From Candidatus Melainabacteria bacterium (GTDB lineage Bacteria; Cyanobacteriota; Vampirovibrionia; Obscuribacterales; Obscuribacteraceae), in assembly GCA_016716405.1 (NCBI GenBank), contig JADJWK010000004.1, forward strand, positions 806,001-870,000: a stretch of 64,000 nt of DNA, written 5' to 3'. Shown piece by piece: positions 42,557-50,785 of the stretch. Made by a program: the position numbers and the translations under genes. The number at the start of each line of letters is the position of its first letter. Positions within the stretch are counted from its first letter, which is position 1. Under the pieces are notes generated by a model. That model searched no databases and was not told the origin of the DNA. It was given only the letters and a program-made list of their open reading frames with translations.

Positions 42557-43750
42557 TCACAACTGTGGATCGGAAACAGCCTCCAGAGTCTCAGCCGTGG
42601 TGGGCACACCGGCAAGAGCCAGAACGGTCCGGGAGATGGTATAGACGGCATCGGTGCGGTTGAGACTGTAGGCCTCGGGCAGCTCGAGCCTTTCCGGGCG
42701 CAGGTTGGAGACGATATCGACGATATCCCCGGCTCGGCGCAGAGGACTGGCCAGACCCTGCTCGCAGAGGAGCAGGGCCGTTCCCAGCTCCTGCGGCATG
42801 GGCTCGGTGATCATGTCTATAGCCATGGGCAGGCGCCGGGCCACGCACTCGAAGGAGGTGAGCCCCCCGGCTTTGGTGACCATGAGATCCACGGCGCTCA
42901 TTAGGTCCGCCATCCGATCGTGGAAAGGCAGAACTGCCGTAGGCGTGGCGGAAAGCCGGGCTTCCCTTTTCATGCGCTCGTAGAGATCCCGATTATGACC
43001 GCAGAGGAAGATGACCTGCGCGTTCGTGCCGGCATTCGCCAGGGCATGGTATACGCCGGTCATATTGCCGCCGCCGGCCCAGCCGGCATTGATACAGACC
43101 GTCGGGCGGCCGGGATCGAGACCGAGGTGGGCTCTGAACTCCGCCGCGTCGCAGGTAGGAGGTTTGACGAAATCCGGGTGAACGGGCATTCCGGAGACCA
43201 GTATCCGGTCCGGGCTGACCCCCAGCTCGATTAGACGGTTGCGACCGAGCTCGTTGGGCACTACGGTGAGATCCACGTCCTTGCAAGCCCAGCCGCTCCA
43301 GAAGTCGCCGTTGGGGTCGGTGACCACGGTGATCATCCGGGTGGTCTTGTCTCGTCCCATATCCTTGAGCGCCCGGGAAAGATAGTGATTGCTCATGGGG
43401 TGTACCGAGACGATTACGTCGGCGTTGAGCTCTTCCAGCGCCCGGGTGACATAGGGCTTGGCGAGCTGGTAGCCGATCTCGGAATCATTGGGCTTGGTGG
43501 CTTCGATTAACCAGTAGTAATATTTCATCGCCTGCTGCGAATGACGCAGGAGGAAGTTGTAAAGCTCTACGAAGTGCCTGTTTATAGGATGGGACTTCTC
43601 GACAATGTTTTCCACTACTATTGAGGGCTTGATGACATCCGGCGAAAGGCCGGCGACCAGATCGCCCAGACCCTGGTTGATAGCTTCTACAGCGCTTCGG
43701 TGACCGCCGCCGGTGTCCGAAAAGAACAAGCAAATGGTTGGTTTACGCAT
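42557..43750 (-). CDS. GT28 glycosyltransferase, MGDG-synthase-like
   Basis: The 397-residue protein matches the MGDG synthase/UgtP group: N-terminal FFSDTGGGHRSAVEAI, then VSVHPMSNHYLSRAL, INAGWAGGGNMTG and the nucleotide-sugar site VTKAGGLTSFECVARRLP. These enzymes add a hexose to diacylglycerol to make glycolipids. The N-terminal GGGH loop binds lipid in the family. The sugar donor cannot be read from sequence. First gene of the pair with the hydrolase. Confidence 0.88.
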   Translation of the reverse strand: MRKPTICLFFSDTGGGHRSAVEAINQGLGDLVAGLSPDVIKPSIVVENIVEKSHPINRHFVELYNFLLRHSQQAMKYYYWLIEATKPNDSEIGYQLAKPYVTRALEELNADVIVSVHPMSNHYLSRALKDMGRDKTTRMITVVTDPNGDFWSGWACKDVDLTVVPNELGRNRLIELGVSPDRILVSGMPVHPDFVKPPTCDAAEFRAHLGLDPGRPTVCINAGWAGGGNMTGVYHALANAGTNAQVIFLCGHNRDLYERMKREARLSATPTAVLPFHDRMADLMSAVDLMVTKAGGLTSFECVARRLPMAIDMITEPMPQELGTALLLCEQGLASPLRRAGDIVDIVSNLRPERLELPEAYSLNRTDAVYTISRTVLALAGVPTTAETLEAVSDPQL

Positions 43751-43822
43751 CTATTTATCTCTGGGATAATCTCTTTTCTGGGATAACGTTAGCGACGGAC
43801 TAAAAGGCCACACTTCTGCCAG

Positions 43823-45259
43823 ATGACCTTAATGTATCAGATCCGCAAAAGCAAGGTTCTCGTGAGGCTTTTCGCCTTTACAAGTGCCGTCGCTATGTTT
43901 TCGAGCACTTTCTATATGCCCTGCGGGGCCGAACCGTCGCGCTTGACAACGGCTCATCAAAACAGCGCCGAAGATCTGGCATTTGTTTCTAAGACGTTCG
44001 ACCATCTTCCCGCCAAGAAAGACCTGAAAATACAGCCCGATGACGTGGAGATCTACGAGCTCAACAGCGCTCCGCTCCGTGACCGCACCCCTTTCTTGCT
44101 GGTGCACGGGCTGAGGGGCGAGCAATATCCGTATTTCCGCTGGCAGAAAGTCATCGACCACCTGACCCGGAGCAGCGCTTTCAAATCCCGCTACAAGGTC
44201 TATTTCGCGCGTTATTCGACGAAAGAGCGCCTGGAAAAGACTGTTCCCAAGTTCAGGATGGCCCTTGATCGTCTCTACAAGGCTTCCAAGAAACGTCCGA
44301 TTACGATGTTCGCCCTGAGCATGGGTGGCAATGTCGCCTACGAGTCCATGCTCGATCCCGATACCGCCGCCAAGGTCAATGTCCTCTTCGCCCTGGGCAC
44401 ACCCTTCCACGGATCGCCCCTTTTCAGCGAAGACTGGATGCAGTACAGCCTCTACAAGAAGCTTGCCTGGCCCTGGACCCGCATCGACCACGCTCTGGCG
44501 ATCAGGCTTTATTTCAAACGCAATCAAAATCTGCTCGCCGACCTGAGCTGGGACGGCGTGGACAAGTCGGTGCCGGCGCCGGGCAAGTTCCGCTCGAAAT
44601 TGCCCCTGGGTCCCAAAGGCGATCTCACCGAAGCGGACACCATCAACGAGCGCCTGGCTGAGATAAACGACAAGAGCAAGAACCTCAAGAAAAAGCTCAT
44701 CGCCTACAGCGGCTATCTGCACAATCCTTATCTCGACAACGGCAAAGCCGCCCGCTTCATAGAATCGGCAGCTATGTATCCGGTCACCCTGGTATCGATG
44801 CGGCTGCCGGCCCACCTCGCCCGGGAGCATCCGGTCCTCGAGATGCTCAACCGGGACATCGCTTCTACCTATGTAAACGATGTCTGGCAGAAGAAAGCCC
44901 AGAAATCACCATTCATCTACGCTCTCAATGACGGAATCACGCCTGTTTCAAGCGCCCTTTTCCTTCCCCGTGAATTCCTCCTCGAGACTCCCATGGCGAA
45001 CACCACCGACATCGAGAAAGTTAGAGGCAACACCGATGTGCGCCTGGCCCGGGTCTTCAAAAATATCGACCATCTCACTTATATAGATGGCTTCCGTCCT
45101 TTCGGCGCCTCCGAGAAGATCAGAGACGACCTCAATCCTTCCGAAGGCGAAAAGGAGATCTTCCAGTGGATGCTCGAAGACATCCTGAACACCAATGATG
45201 TAGCAGCCCATATAGCCGAGACCGAGGTCAAAGGCGAGAAAGTCAAAGTCTCCGACTGA
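43823..45259 (+). CDS. Secreted alpha/beta hydrolase (PGAP1/lipase-like)
   Basis: The 478-residue protein has a signal peptide (VRLFAFTSAVAMFSSTFYMP), HG at 95-96 (FLLVHGLRGE), and a nucleophile elbow FALSMGGN with Ser166, plus GTPFHGSPLF, seen in triacylglycerol lipases and PGAP1-like esterases. A candidate Asp is in ALNDGITPVSS and a His in IDHLTYID. It probably acts on lipids or esters outside the membrane. It precedes the aspS leader. Confidence 0.8.
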   Translation: MTLMYQIRKSKVLVRLFAFTSAVAMFSSTFYMPCGAEPSRLTTAHQNSAEDLAFVSKTFDHLPAKKDLKIQPDDVEIYELNSAPLRDRTPFLLVHGLRGEQYPYFRWQKVIDHLTRSSAFKSRYKVYFARYSTKERLEKTVPKFRMALDRLYKASKKRPITMFALSMGGNVAYESMLDPDTAAKVNVLFALGTPFHGSPLFSEDWMQYSLYKKLAWPWTRIDHALAIRLYFKRNQNLLADLSWDGVDKSVPAPGKFRSKLPLGPKGDLTEADTINERLAEINDKSKNLKKKLIAYSGYLHNPYLDNGKAARFIESAAMYPVTLVSMRLPAHLAREHPVLEMLNRDIASTYVNDVWQKKAQKSPFIYALNDGITPVSSALFLPREFLLETPMANTTDIEKVRGNTDVRLARVFKNIDHLTYIDGFRPFGASEKIRDDLNPSEGEKEIFQWMLEDILNTNDVAAHIAETEVKGEKVKVSD

Positions 45260-45316
45260 TTCGCCTTCCGGAGAGATATCATCGGTACTTTCCTTCATAT
45301 TATTCCGCCTTCTTTC

Positions 45317-45345
45317 TTGACGGTAGACGGCAGTCGATCTACTAT
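45317..45345 (+). promoter_or_regulatory. aspS leader promoter
   Basis: TTGACG (45317-45322) and TACTAT (45340-45345) are separated by 17 bp. Transcription would start near 45352, just before the Shine-Dalgarno of the leader peptide. Confidence 0.7.
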
Positions 45346-45369
45346 TCGGCAATCAAGAGGTTTTGGACC

Positions 45370-45453
45370 GTGCAGTTCTTTCTGAGCGCCAATAATAACG
45401 ACAATAACGATAACAACCGCCCTCGCGGTCGTTATCTCATGCGCGCCATATAA
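45370..45453 (+). CDS. Leader peptide with Asn/Asp run (aspS attenuator)
   Basis: A 27-codon frame starts at GTG 45370, preceded by AAGAGG at 9 nt, and stops at TAA 45451. Codons 8-16 (45391-45417) read NNNDNNDNN, seven Asn and two Asp in a row, followed by an Arg/Pro/Gly segment. It sits between a good promoter and a terminator just before aspS. Such a codon run is the hallmark of a leader peptide in transcription attenuation: slow decoding when Asn-tRNA or Asp-tRNA is scarce would favour the antiterminator. Read directly from the sequence; function inferred. Confidence 0.8.
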   Translation: MQFFLSANNNDNNDNNRPRGRYLMRAI

Positions 45454-45501
45454 AGAGCCCGGACTGAGAAGCAACGACCGCGACCAAGAGAGGTGGCGGT
45501 C
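45409..45501 (+). promoter_or_regulatory. Mutually exclusive RNA hairpins of the aspS attenuator
   Basis: Segment 1 (45409-45420) pairs with segment 2 (45425-45436): ten Watson-Crick pairs plus a closing G-C, with one mismatch. Segment 2 (45423-45433, TCGCGGTCGTT) is also perfectly complementary over 11 bp to segment 3 (45473-45483, AACGACCGCGA). Segment 3 (45476-45485) instead pairs with segment 4 (45492-45501) to make the terminator. Segment 1 overlaps the last Asn codons of the leader peptide, so a stalled ribosome would free segment 2. Confidence 0.8.
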
Positions 45502-45512
45502 ATTTTGTTTTT
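45476..45512 (+). terminator. Attenuator terminator upstream of aspS
   Basis: GACCGC-G-ACC (45476-45485) pairs with GGT-G-GCGGTC (45492-45501), nine pairs with one G-G mismatch and loop AAGAGA, followed by ATTTTGTTTTT. It lies directly before the aspS Shine-Dalgarno at 45513. Confidence 0.8.
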
Positions 45513-45528
45513 GGAGGCAAAAATACAA

Positions 45529-46866
45529 ATGAGAGAGAGAACCACGATCAAAGAAGCGCAAAGCCGAGGATTGCAGAAGATCCGGCTCTGCGGTCATGTA
45601 GCGGCCGTCCGTGCCCTGGGCAAGATAAGCTTTCTCAATCTCCGGGACGCCTCCGGCCAGATCCAGTGCGTGGCCGATTCGAAAGAGACCATCGAGGCCC
45701 TGGCCTCCATAAGCCCCGAGACCCCTGTGTCCATCACCGGCAAGCTCAAGCAGGGGCAGGGCGAATCGCTAGAAGTCCTGCTCGAGTCCATCGTGCCGCT
45801 CTCCGAGCCGGCGACATCCCTGCCGGTGGAAATCGCCAAGGACAAGAAAGTAGACAACCTTGCCCTCAAGACCCTTCTCGACTACCGCCCCATAACCCTG
45901 CGCAACCGCAAGGTGAAAGCCATATTCAAAATCGAGGCGGCGATCACCCGGGCGTTCCGCAGCTATCTAGGCAGCCAGGGCTTCACCGAGATCCACACTC
46001 CCAAGATCGTGGCAACCGGCACCGAAGGTGGTGCGCAACTCTTCGCCCTGGATTATTTCGGCAAGACCGCCTATCTCGCTCAGAGCCCCCAGTTCTACAA
46101 GCAGATGATGGTCGGCGTCTTCGAGCGGGTCTTCGAGACAGCCGCCGTATACCGCGCCGAAGAGCACGACACCACCAGGCACCTGAATGAATATATAAGC
46201 CTGGACTTCGAGATGGGCTTTATCGAATCCGAGCAGGATGTCATCGCCATGCAAGTCGGGCTCCTCAAGCATATCTTCGCCCATGTCGCCGAGACCTGCG
46301 AGGAAGAGCTGGCTATCTACGACGCCCGGGTGCCGGTCTTCGAAGAGATTCCCAGAATCGGAATCGAAGACGCCTGCCGGGTAATCGAGAAAGAATACGG
46401 CTGGCAGCCGGGAGAATCCTCGCACTATGACCTCGATCCGGAAGGCGAGCGTCTCATCTGCGAGCACTATCGAGAGAAAGAGGGCGTAGAGCTGGTCTAT
46501 ATCCTGCATTATCCCCTGGCCAACAGACCCTTTTACACCATGCCTCTCACCGCGCCGGAGAGCAACGGATCAAAAGGTCCAGAAGGCAAAAAGAGAAGCC
46601 GCAGCTTCGACTTGCTCTTCCGCGGTCTCGAGGTGACTACCGGCGGCCAGCGAATTCATCGAATCGAGGATCTGGAGGCGGCGATCTCCGGACGGGGACT
46701 GGATCCTGCCGACTTCGAGGGATACTTGCAATGCTTCCGCTATGGCATGCCGCCCCACGGCGGTCTGGCCATCGGTCTCGAGAGACTGGCCAAACAACTG
46801 CTCGGTCTCAAGAGCGTCAAGCAAGCCGCGCTCTTTCCCCGAGATCTGCACCGTCTCAGCCCCTGA
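45529..46866 (+). CDS. aspS: Aspartyl-tRNA synthetase, archaeal-type, probably non-discriminating
   Basis: The 445-residue class IIb synthetase has an N-terminal OB anticodon-binding domain (about 1-105) and a catalytic core with ATGTEGGAQLFALDYFGK, YLAQSPQFYKQMMVG, motif 2 YRAEEHDTTRHLNEY and motif 3 GLAIGLERLAKQ. It lacks the long GAD insertion of ordinary bacterial AspRS, so it is the shorter archaeal-type enzyme. In the anticodon pocket it has GHV where discriminating archaeal enzymes have GWV (Trp26 in Thermococcus), which favours charging of both tRNA-Asp and tRNA-Asn, with Asn then made by GatCAB. ATG 45529 has GGAGG upstream. Confidence 0.93.
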   Translation: MRERTTIKEAQSRGLQKIRLCGHVAAVRALGKISFLNLRDASGQIQCVADSKETIEALASISPETPVSITGKLKQGQGESLEVLLESIVPLSEPATSLPVEIAKDKKVDNLALKTLLDYRPITLRNRKVKAIFKIEAAITRAFRSYLGSQGFTEIHTPKIVATGTEGGAQLFALDYFGKTAYLAQSPQFYKQMMVGVFERVFETAAVYRAEEHDTTRHLNEYISLDFEMGFIESEQDVIAMQVGLLKHIFAHVAETCEEELAIYDARVPVFEEIPRIGIEDACRVIEKEYGWQPGESSHYDLDPEGERLICEHYREKEGVELVYILHYPLANRPFYTMPLTAPESNGSKGPEGKKRSRSFDLLFRGLEVTTGGQRIHRIEDLEAAISGRGLDPADFEGYLQCFRYGMPPHGGLAIGLERLAKQLLGLKSVKQAALFPRDLHRLSP

Positions 46867-47335
46867 TCAGCGGTTTCTTCTTTTCCAGCCGGCGCAGCTC
46901 GAAGCGGCGCACGCCTTTGTCCACCTCGCCCATGGTCCCGGGCAGAGGCAGAAGGACCCTCGCCTCTCCCTTGAAGCCCCCGGTGATATCGCCGGTGCCA
47001 TCGAGGGTAATGAGAGACTGCCCGCTCTTATCGACTATCCTGATAACGAGACGGTTGCCCTTGATGCTTCCTTCCAACTTGCCGCCGCCATGAAGCCCGC
47101 AATCGCTATAGCTATAGCCGGCGTTGCCCTCCAGCCGGTCGTCCTCTCTCAAGCTGAAACAGAGCTCTATGTCGGCCGGGCTCATTACCGGTCCGTTCGG
47201 ACCGAGCCCGCTCTCGACGAGCACAGGCGGATCGAGCTTCAGGCAGTAGCAGATTCTGTCCGCCTTGCCCTGGGAAGCGGCTGGCAGCATGCTCGAGACA
47301 AGGGCGAGAAATACAAAGACGATAATCGGAGGCAT
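46856..47335 (-). CDS. Secreted protein of unknown function
   Basis: The 159-residue product has a signal peptide (MPPIIVFVFLALVSSMLPAA), four Cys in the first 90 residues (CYC and two singles), and then a beta-rich domain (GGGKLEGSIKGNRLVIRIVD, LDGTGDITGGFKGEARV) that looks like a small beta-sandwich or lipocalin-type barrel. The stop overlaps the convergent aspS stop by 11 nt. Confidence 0.65.
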   Translation of the reverse strand: MPPIIVFVFLALVSSMLPAASQGKADRICYCLKLDPPVLVESGLGPNGPVMSPADIELCFSLREDDRLEGNAGYSYSDCGLHGGGKLEGSIKGNRLVIRIVDKSGQSLITLDGTGDITGGFKGEARVLLPLPGTMGEVDKGVRRFELRRLEKKKPLIRG

Positions 47336-47479
47336 GGCAGCAATCTCTCATGAATGAGACCGGCAGTATACAGGAAAAATCCTGGCATTCTATCAGGGTT
47401 TGAGCAGGTGCAGGAGAGCCAGTCTCTGTCTATCATCGAACACGGCTTGGAAAGTAGCACTTCAAGACGGAGAACGAAA

Positions 47480-48979
47480 ATGAAGAAACCGACCAGGCAC
47501 CAGGCCGAAAAGTTCCTGGGAATCGCCCTGTGCGCAGGCACTCTCGCCCTGGCCCTTTCAGCCACCGGCAAAGTCCCGGCACTTACCAGAAAAAACGCCG
47601 ATTCGAAACCCCATAAGATCGAGCTCGATCTCGACCGGGCAAGCTCAATACCGATACCGACCCCGGCAAAAGACCTGACAGCCACCCGGTTCAAAGCCAA
47701 AAACGGCTGGCCCGGCTGGGTGGTTAAAATTCCCGGCAACCATCCGATCGCCACGCCGGCGGTCTATGAAGGCAAAATCTATGCCGGCGGCGGCTACGGC
47801 TCTCATGAGTTCTATTGTTTCGACGGTCTCACCGGTGCCATGCTCTGGAAATACCAGACCGACGATGACGGTCCCAGCGCAGCCGTGGTAGACAGCGGGT
47901 GCGCGGCTTTCAATACCGAGAGTTGCACGGTTTATGTGCTCGATGCGCGAACCGGCGCCCTCCTCTGGAAAGAGTGGCTGGGCGATCCTCTGATGAGCCA
48001 GCCTGCCATAGCCGATGGCAAACTCTTCATGGCTTACCCGGGCGGTCAGAGGGGAGGCAAACCCGGACACCGGATGCTCTGCGCCGATTTGAGAACCGGC
48101 AAGCATATCTGGGAGCAAGCGATTACCGCCGATGTGATTACTGCTCCCATCGTGGACGGAAAGAAAGTCTATTTCACCTGCATGGACGGCACCTCTTTCG
48201 CCCTCGAGAGCCCCACCGGCCGGATAGCCTGGAAAAAGAGCAACGGCGGCACCAGCGCCCCGGTTCTTGCCGGGGGCAAATTCGTGGTGGCGGAGAAAAG
48301 CATGAAAGAAGGCAAATCCCTTGAGGGTCTGCAACTCTATGACAAGAGCAGCGCCACACCGATAGCGGTGGCAGCCGCGCCGGTGGCTGCCGGGTCCGCG
48401 CCCTACTTGCAGGGCTCCTCGAATGGCACTGTCGGTCCCCAGGGAGTGAACACCGCCGGCACCTTTAAAAAACTCGACTCCGGCGTGGGCTTCGGGGGCG
48501 GCGCTCCGGCTGCGGCCCAGCTCGGCAAAGCCACAAGCCATATGGGAATCAGCTCGGTAGCAGGCGCCTGGGGTTATCAGGGCGCCAAGGCTTTCTCGAA
48601 AGGGAACAAGATCGTGAACGCCCAGGGTGTATCCATCAACTCGGTGGATGCAAAAACAGGCAAACTGAGATGGCGCGCCGAAGCGAAAAGCAAGATCATC
48701 ACCGGTCAGACCCAGGTCTTCTCACCGCCTTCTCTGGGCAAGGAGAACATGTATCTTGTAAGCGGCGACGGGCACCTGGTCTCAATAGACATCGAGGAGG
48801 GCAAGACCAATTACTGCTACAAGCTCGACAAGCCGGTGAGCTTCCAGCCGGCGCTCTGGGCGGGCAATATCTACCTTGGCACCGCCAACGGTATGATCAC
48901 CTGCCTCAAGACCAGCGACCCGGACACCGACGGCTGGACGGCCTGGGGAGGCAATGCCCGCCACAACAAGCAGAATTAG
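47480..48979 (+). CDS. Secreted PQQ-like beta-propeller repeat protein
   Basis: The 499-residue protein has a signal peptide (KFLGIALCAGTLALALSATG) and PQQ-type propeller blades recognised by the closing phrase D..TG...W: CFDGLTGAMLWKYQTDD, VLDARTGALLWKEW, CADLRTGKHIWEQAI, ALESPTGRIAWKKS, SVDAKTGKLRWRAEA. A Gly/Ala/Ser-rich insert interrupts the propeller between blades 4 and 5 (about residues 290-370). Such proteins bind cofactors or act as scaffolds like BamB. No catalytic dehydrogenase residues were identified. Confidence 0.85.
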   Translation: MKKPTRHQAEKFLGIALCAGTLALALSATGKVPALTRKNADSKPHKIELDLDRASSIPIPTPAKDLTATRFKAKNGWPGWVVKIPGNHPIATPAVYEGKIYAGGGYGSHEFYCFDGLTGAMLWKYQTDDDGPSAAVVDSGCAAFNTESCTVYVLDARTGALLWKEWLGDPLMSQPAIADGKLFMAYPGGQRGGKPGHRMLCADLRTGKHIWEQAITADVITAPIVDGKKVYFTCMDGTSFALESPTGRIAWKKSNGGTSAPVLAGGKFVVAEKSMKEGKSLEGLQLYDKSSATPIAVAAAPVAAGSAPYLQGSSNGTVGPQGVNTAGTFKKLDSGVGFGGGAPAAAQLGKATSHMGISSVAGAWGYQGAKAFSKGNKIVNAQGVSINSVDAKTGKLRWRAEAKSKIITGQTQVFSPPSLGKENMYLVSGDGHLVSIDIEEGKTNYCYKLDKPVSFQPALWAGNIYLGTANGMITCLKTSDPDTDGWTAWGGNARHNKQN

Positions 48980-50559
48980 CGGCTGAGCACGCTCTCCAGA
49001 CGATTGGCCACCCGGGCACCGTCGATATTGAGACCGTCGAAGATCCTGAGACTGAGCCCTTCATGCTCGCATGCCAGAGCATAGGCTATATGCTCCGGCT
49101 CGATGAAGCGAAAACCATAAGCCCGGCAGAGATCGAGAGCGATTCTCATTAGCCGGCTCACCGCAACACTGGGGAGCAGGGTCGGTGTCTTGCGCCCCTT
49201 GCCCCGGAGACGCGACTCACCGAGACATTCCCTCGCCAGGCATACGTCGACGCCTTCTTCCTCGAAAATCTTGCCTGCCTGTCCCGAATATCCCGAAAGT
49301 ATACCGACAAAGAGGTGATCGATCCCGACATAGTCATCCCCCTGGTCCTGGGCTTCTTTCAAAGCGAAGTCGAGGAGGGTCTCGGTGCGTGGACCGAAAA
49401 ATCGGAACAGGGGAGCCTCCTCTTTCTCCAGGGGCTTGAGGGCCGCAGCCAGGGAGGCACTGAAATCAGACATAGAAATCGTATCGGCAGCTTTGATCGC
49501 GTCGGGCATGAAACGCAATGTCCAGTCCAGGCACCACTGCATTCGGCGTCGCACCACTGCCGGTGTCAACCCGTGACGGGTCATGATATCGATAATCTTC
49601 GGATTCGATAGAGCCATGGCGATATGGTTGATATCCAGGGCACCACCGTGGTCCGCCGGAACGAAAGAGCAGGCGCGCTGAAATAAATCCCCCAGGTCGG
49701 GACTGAATTCCGGCTCTATCTCGCAAACACGAGGACCGGATAAAAGATCCAGCAGATCGGCGAAGATGAGATCCCCCCGATCGCCGTCGGTAAGTACATT
49801 CCTCTCTTTGGCGTCGAGAAGCAGAGACATCGCCACATGTACTTCGGTCACCAGAGCATGTCCCATGGCCCGGGCGTCTTCCCTGGCCGTATGAAGAGTG
49901 GATAGAAGCCTTCCGGTTACCGGCACGGCTATCAGAGAATCATTCGCTTCCGGGATTTCCTTTGCCTGAACAACCAGCTCCAGATCGCCTTCACCCAGCA
50001 GATAAGAGCGCAGACCATCAAGGGTAATATATTGCCGGTCGGCCACGACCGCTCTGGCATCCTCATCGAAAACCGAATACACGGAGGGCTTCGCAACCGG
50101 CGACTCTTGCCGGCTACCAACCCTGCTACTGATATCCAGCCCGGCAAGAGTAGCGCTGATGTTGCGACAGAATGACGCCGCGAGACAGTCGATGAGGATA
50201 TTTCTGGCAGGATCCTTAGCAAAAGCTTTGTCGCTCATGAGAATCCAGACGACATGAAGATCCGCGAGAGCCTCCTGCCCCAGCGCCAGAGCCTGGCTCT
50301 GCGCCATCGCGAAGAGCCTTCTCACTTCCTTGCTCAGGGGTATATCGCTCTTCCCGCCCGGATTCTTGCCGGTCTTCATCCGGGACCGGACCTTATCCTG
50401 ATCTATACCGGCATCGTTGAGAAGAGAATGCGCCTGGAACTGCTCGTGCCCGGCAAGGGCCAGGAGCACATGGCTGGTGCGCACCGTGGCAGCGCCCAGC
50501 CGGCGGGCTTCCGCCCGGGACATGGACTCCAGCAGAGAGAGGCTCGTCTTCTCGGTCAC
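48976..50559 (-). CDS. Protein of tandem Clp N-terminal-like repeats, without ATPase
   Basis: The 527-residue protein contains several copies of the Clp-N (ClpA/ClpC N-domain) helical repeat: VRTSHVLLALAGHEQFQAHS, ADLHVVWILMSD, TEVHVAMSLLLDAKER, DINHIAMALSNPKI, VGIDHLFVGILSGYSGQ and IEPEHIAYALACEHEGL. In Clp chaperones these domains bind adaptors and substrates, but here there is no Walker A/B or AAA+ module. It may be a stand-alone adaptor or decoy. GTG 50559 is the preferred start, because the Clp-N homology begins there; an in-frame ATG is at 50592. It overlaps the convergent propeller gene by 4 nt. Confidence 0.8.
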   Translation of the reverse strand: MTEKTSLSLLESMSRAEARRLGAATVRTSHVLLALAGHEQFQAHSLLNDAGIDQDKVRSRMKTGKNPGGKSDIPLSKEVRRLFAMAQSQALALGQEALADLHVVWILMSDKAFAKDPARNILIDCLAASFCRNISATLAGLDISSRVGSRQESPVAKPSVYSVFDEDARAVVADRQYITLDGLRSYLLGEGDLELVVQAKEIPEANDSLIAVPVTGRLLSTLHTAREDARAMGHALVTEVHVAMSLLLDAKERNVLTDGDRGDLIFADLLDLLSGPRVCEIEPEFSPDLGDLFQRACSFVPADHGGALDINHIAMALSNPKIIDIMTRHGLTPAVVRRRMQWCLDWTLRFMPDAIKAADTISMSDFSASLAAALKPLEKEEAPLFRFFGPRTETLLDFALKEAQDQGDDYVGIDHLFVGILSGYSGQAGKIFEEEGVDVCLARECLGESRLRGKGRKTPTLLPSVAVSRLMRIALDLCRAYGFRFIEPEHIAYALACEHEGLSLRIFDGLNIDGARVANRLESVLSR

Positions 50560-50590
50560 AGTTCCATCATATAACAGGATATATCCGGGC

Positions 50591-50637
50591 ATCGGTCATC
50601 TGACGGATGCTCAAAATCGGTCATCTTACAGATGCCC
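50591..50637. promoter_or_regulatory. Two 22-bp direct repeats upstream of the Clp-N repeat gene
   Basis: ATCGGTCATCTGACGGATGC (50591-50610, unit continues to 50612) and its near-copy at 50616-50637 repeat with a 25-bp period. Each holds an inverted CATC...GATG pair. They lie between the divergent genes at 50559 and 50786 and look like tandem operators. Confidence 0.55.
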
Positions 50638-50721
50638 GAAACCCTGTCAGTGCGTTAGATTGAAAGTATCGGGCATAGCCGGGGACCAGACAGGTTTTTC
50701 AGAAACAAAAGCGATACTGAG

Positions 50722-50747
50722 CCTGGTGCCACTCCGGTGGCACCAGG
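50722..50747 (+). terminator. Perfect 11-bp hairpin before the gene at 50786
   Basis: CCTGGTGCCAC (50722-50732) pairs with GTGGCACCAGG (50737-50747) around TCCG, followed by only TTT. It may be a weak terminator, an attenuator or an mRNA-stabilising hairpin in the 5' leader. Confidence 0.55.
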
Positions 50748-50785
50748 TTTCAGGGAAAAGAGATCAATTCAGAAGGAACAGCGAT

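Noticed and set aside
45409..45512. T-box riboswitch as explanation of the aspS leader
   Set aside because: The T-box core (AGGGTGGNACCGCG) is not present; AGGTGGCGGTC is only a partial look-alike, and no specifier stem is seen. The leader-peptide model explains the promoter, ribosome site, codon run and all four segments.
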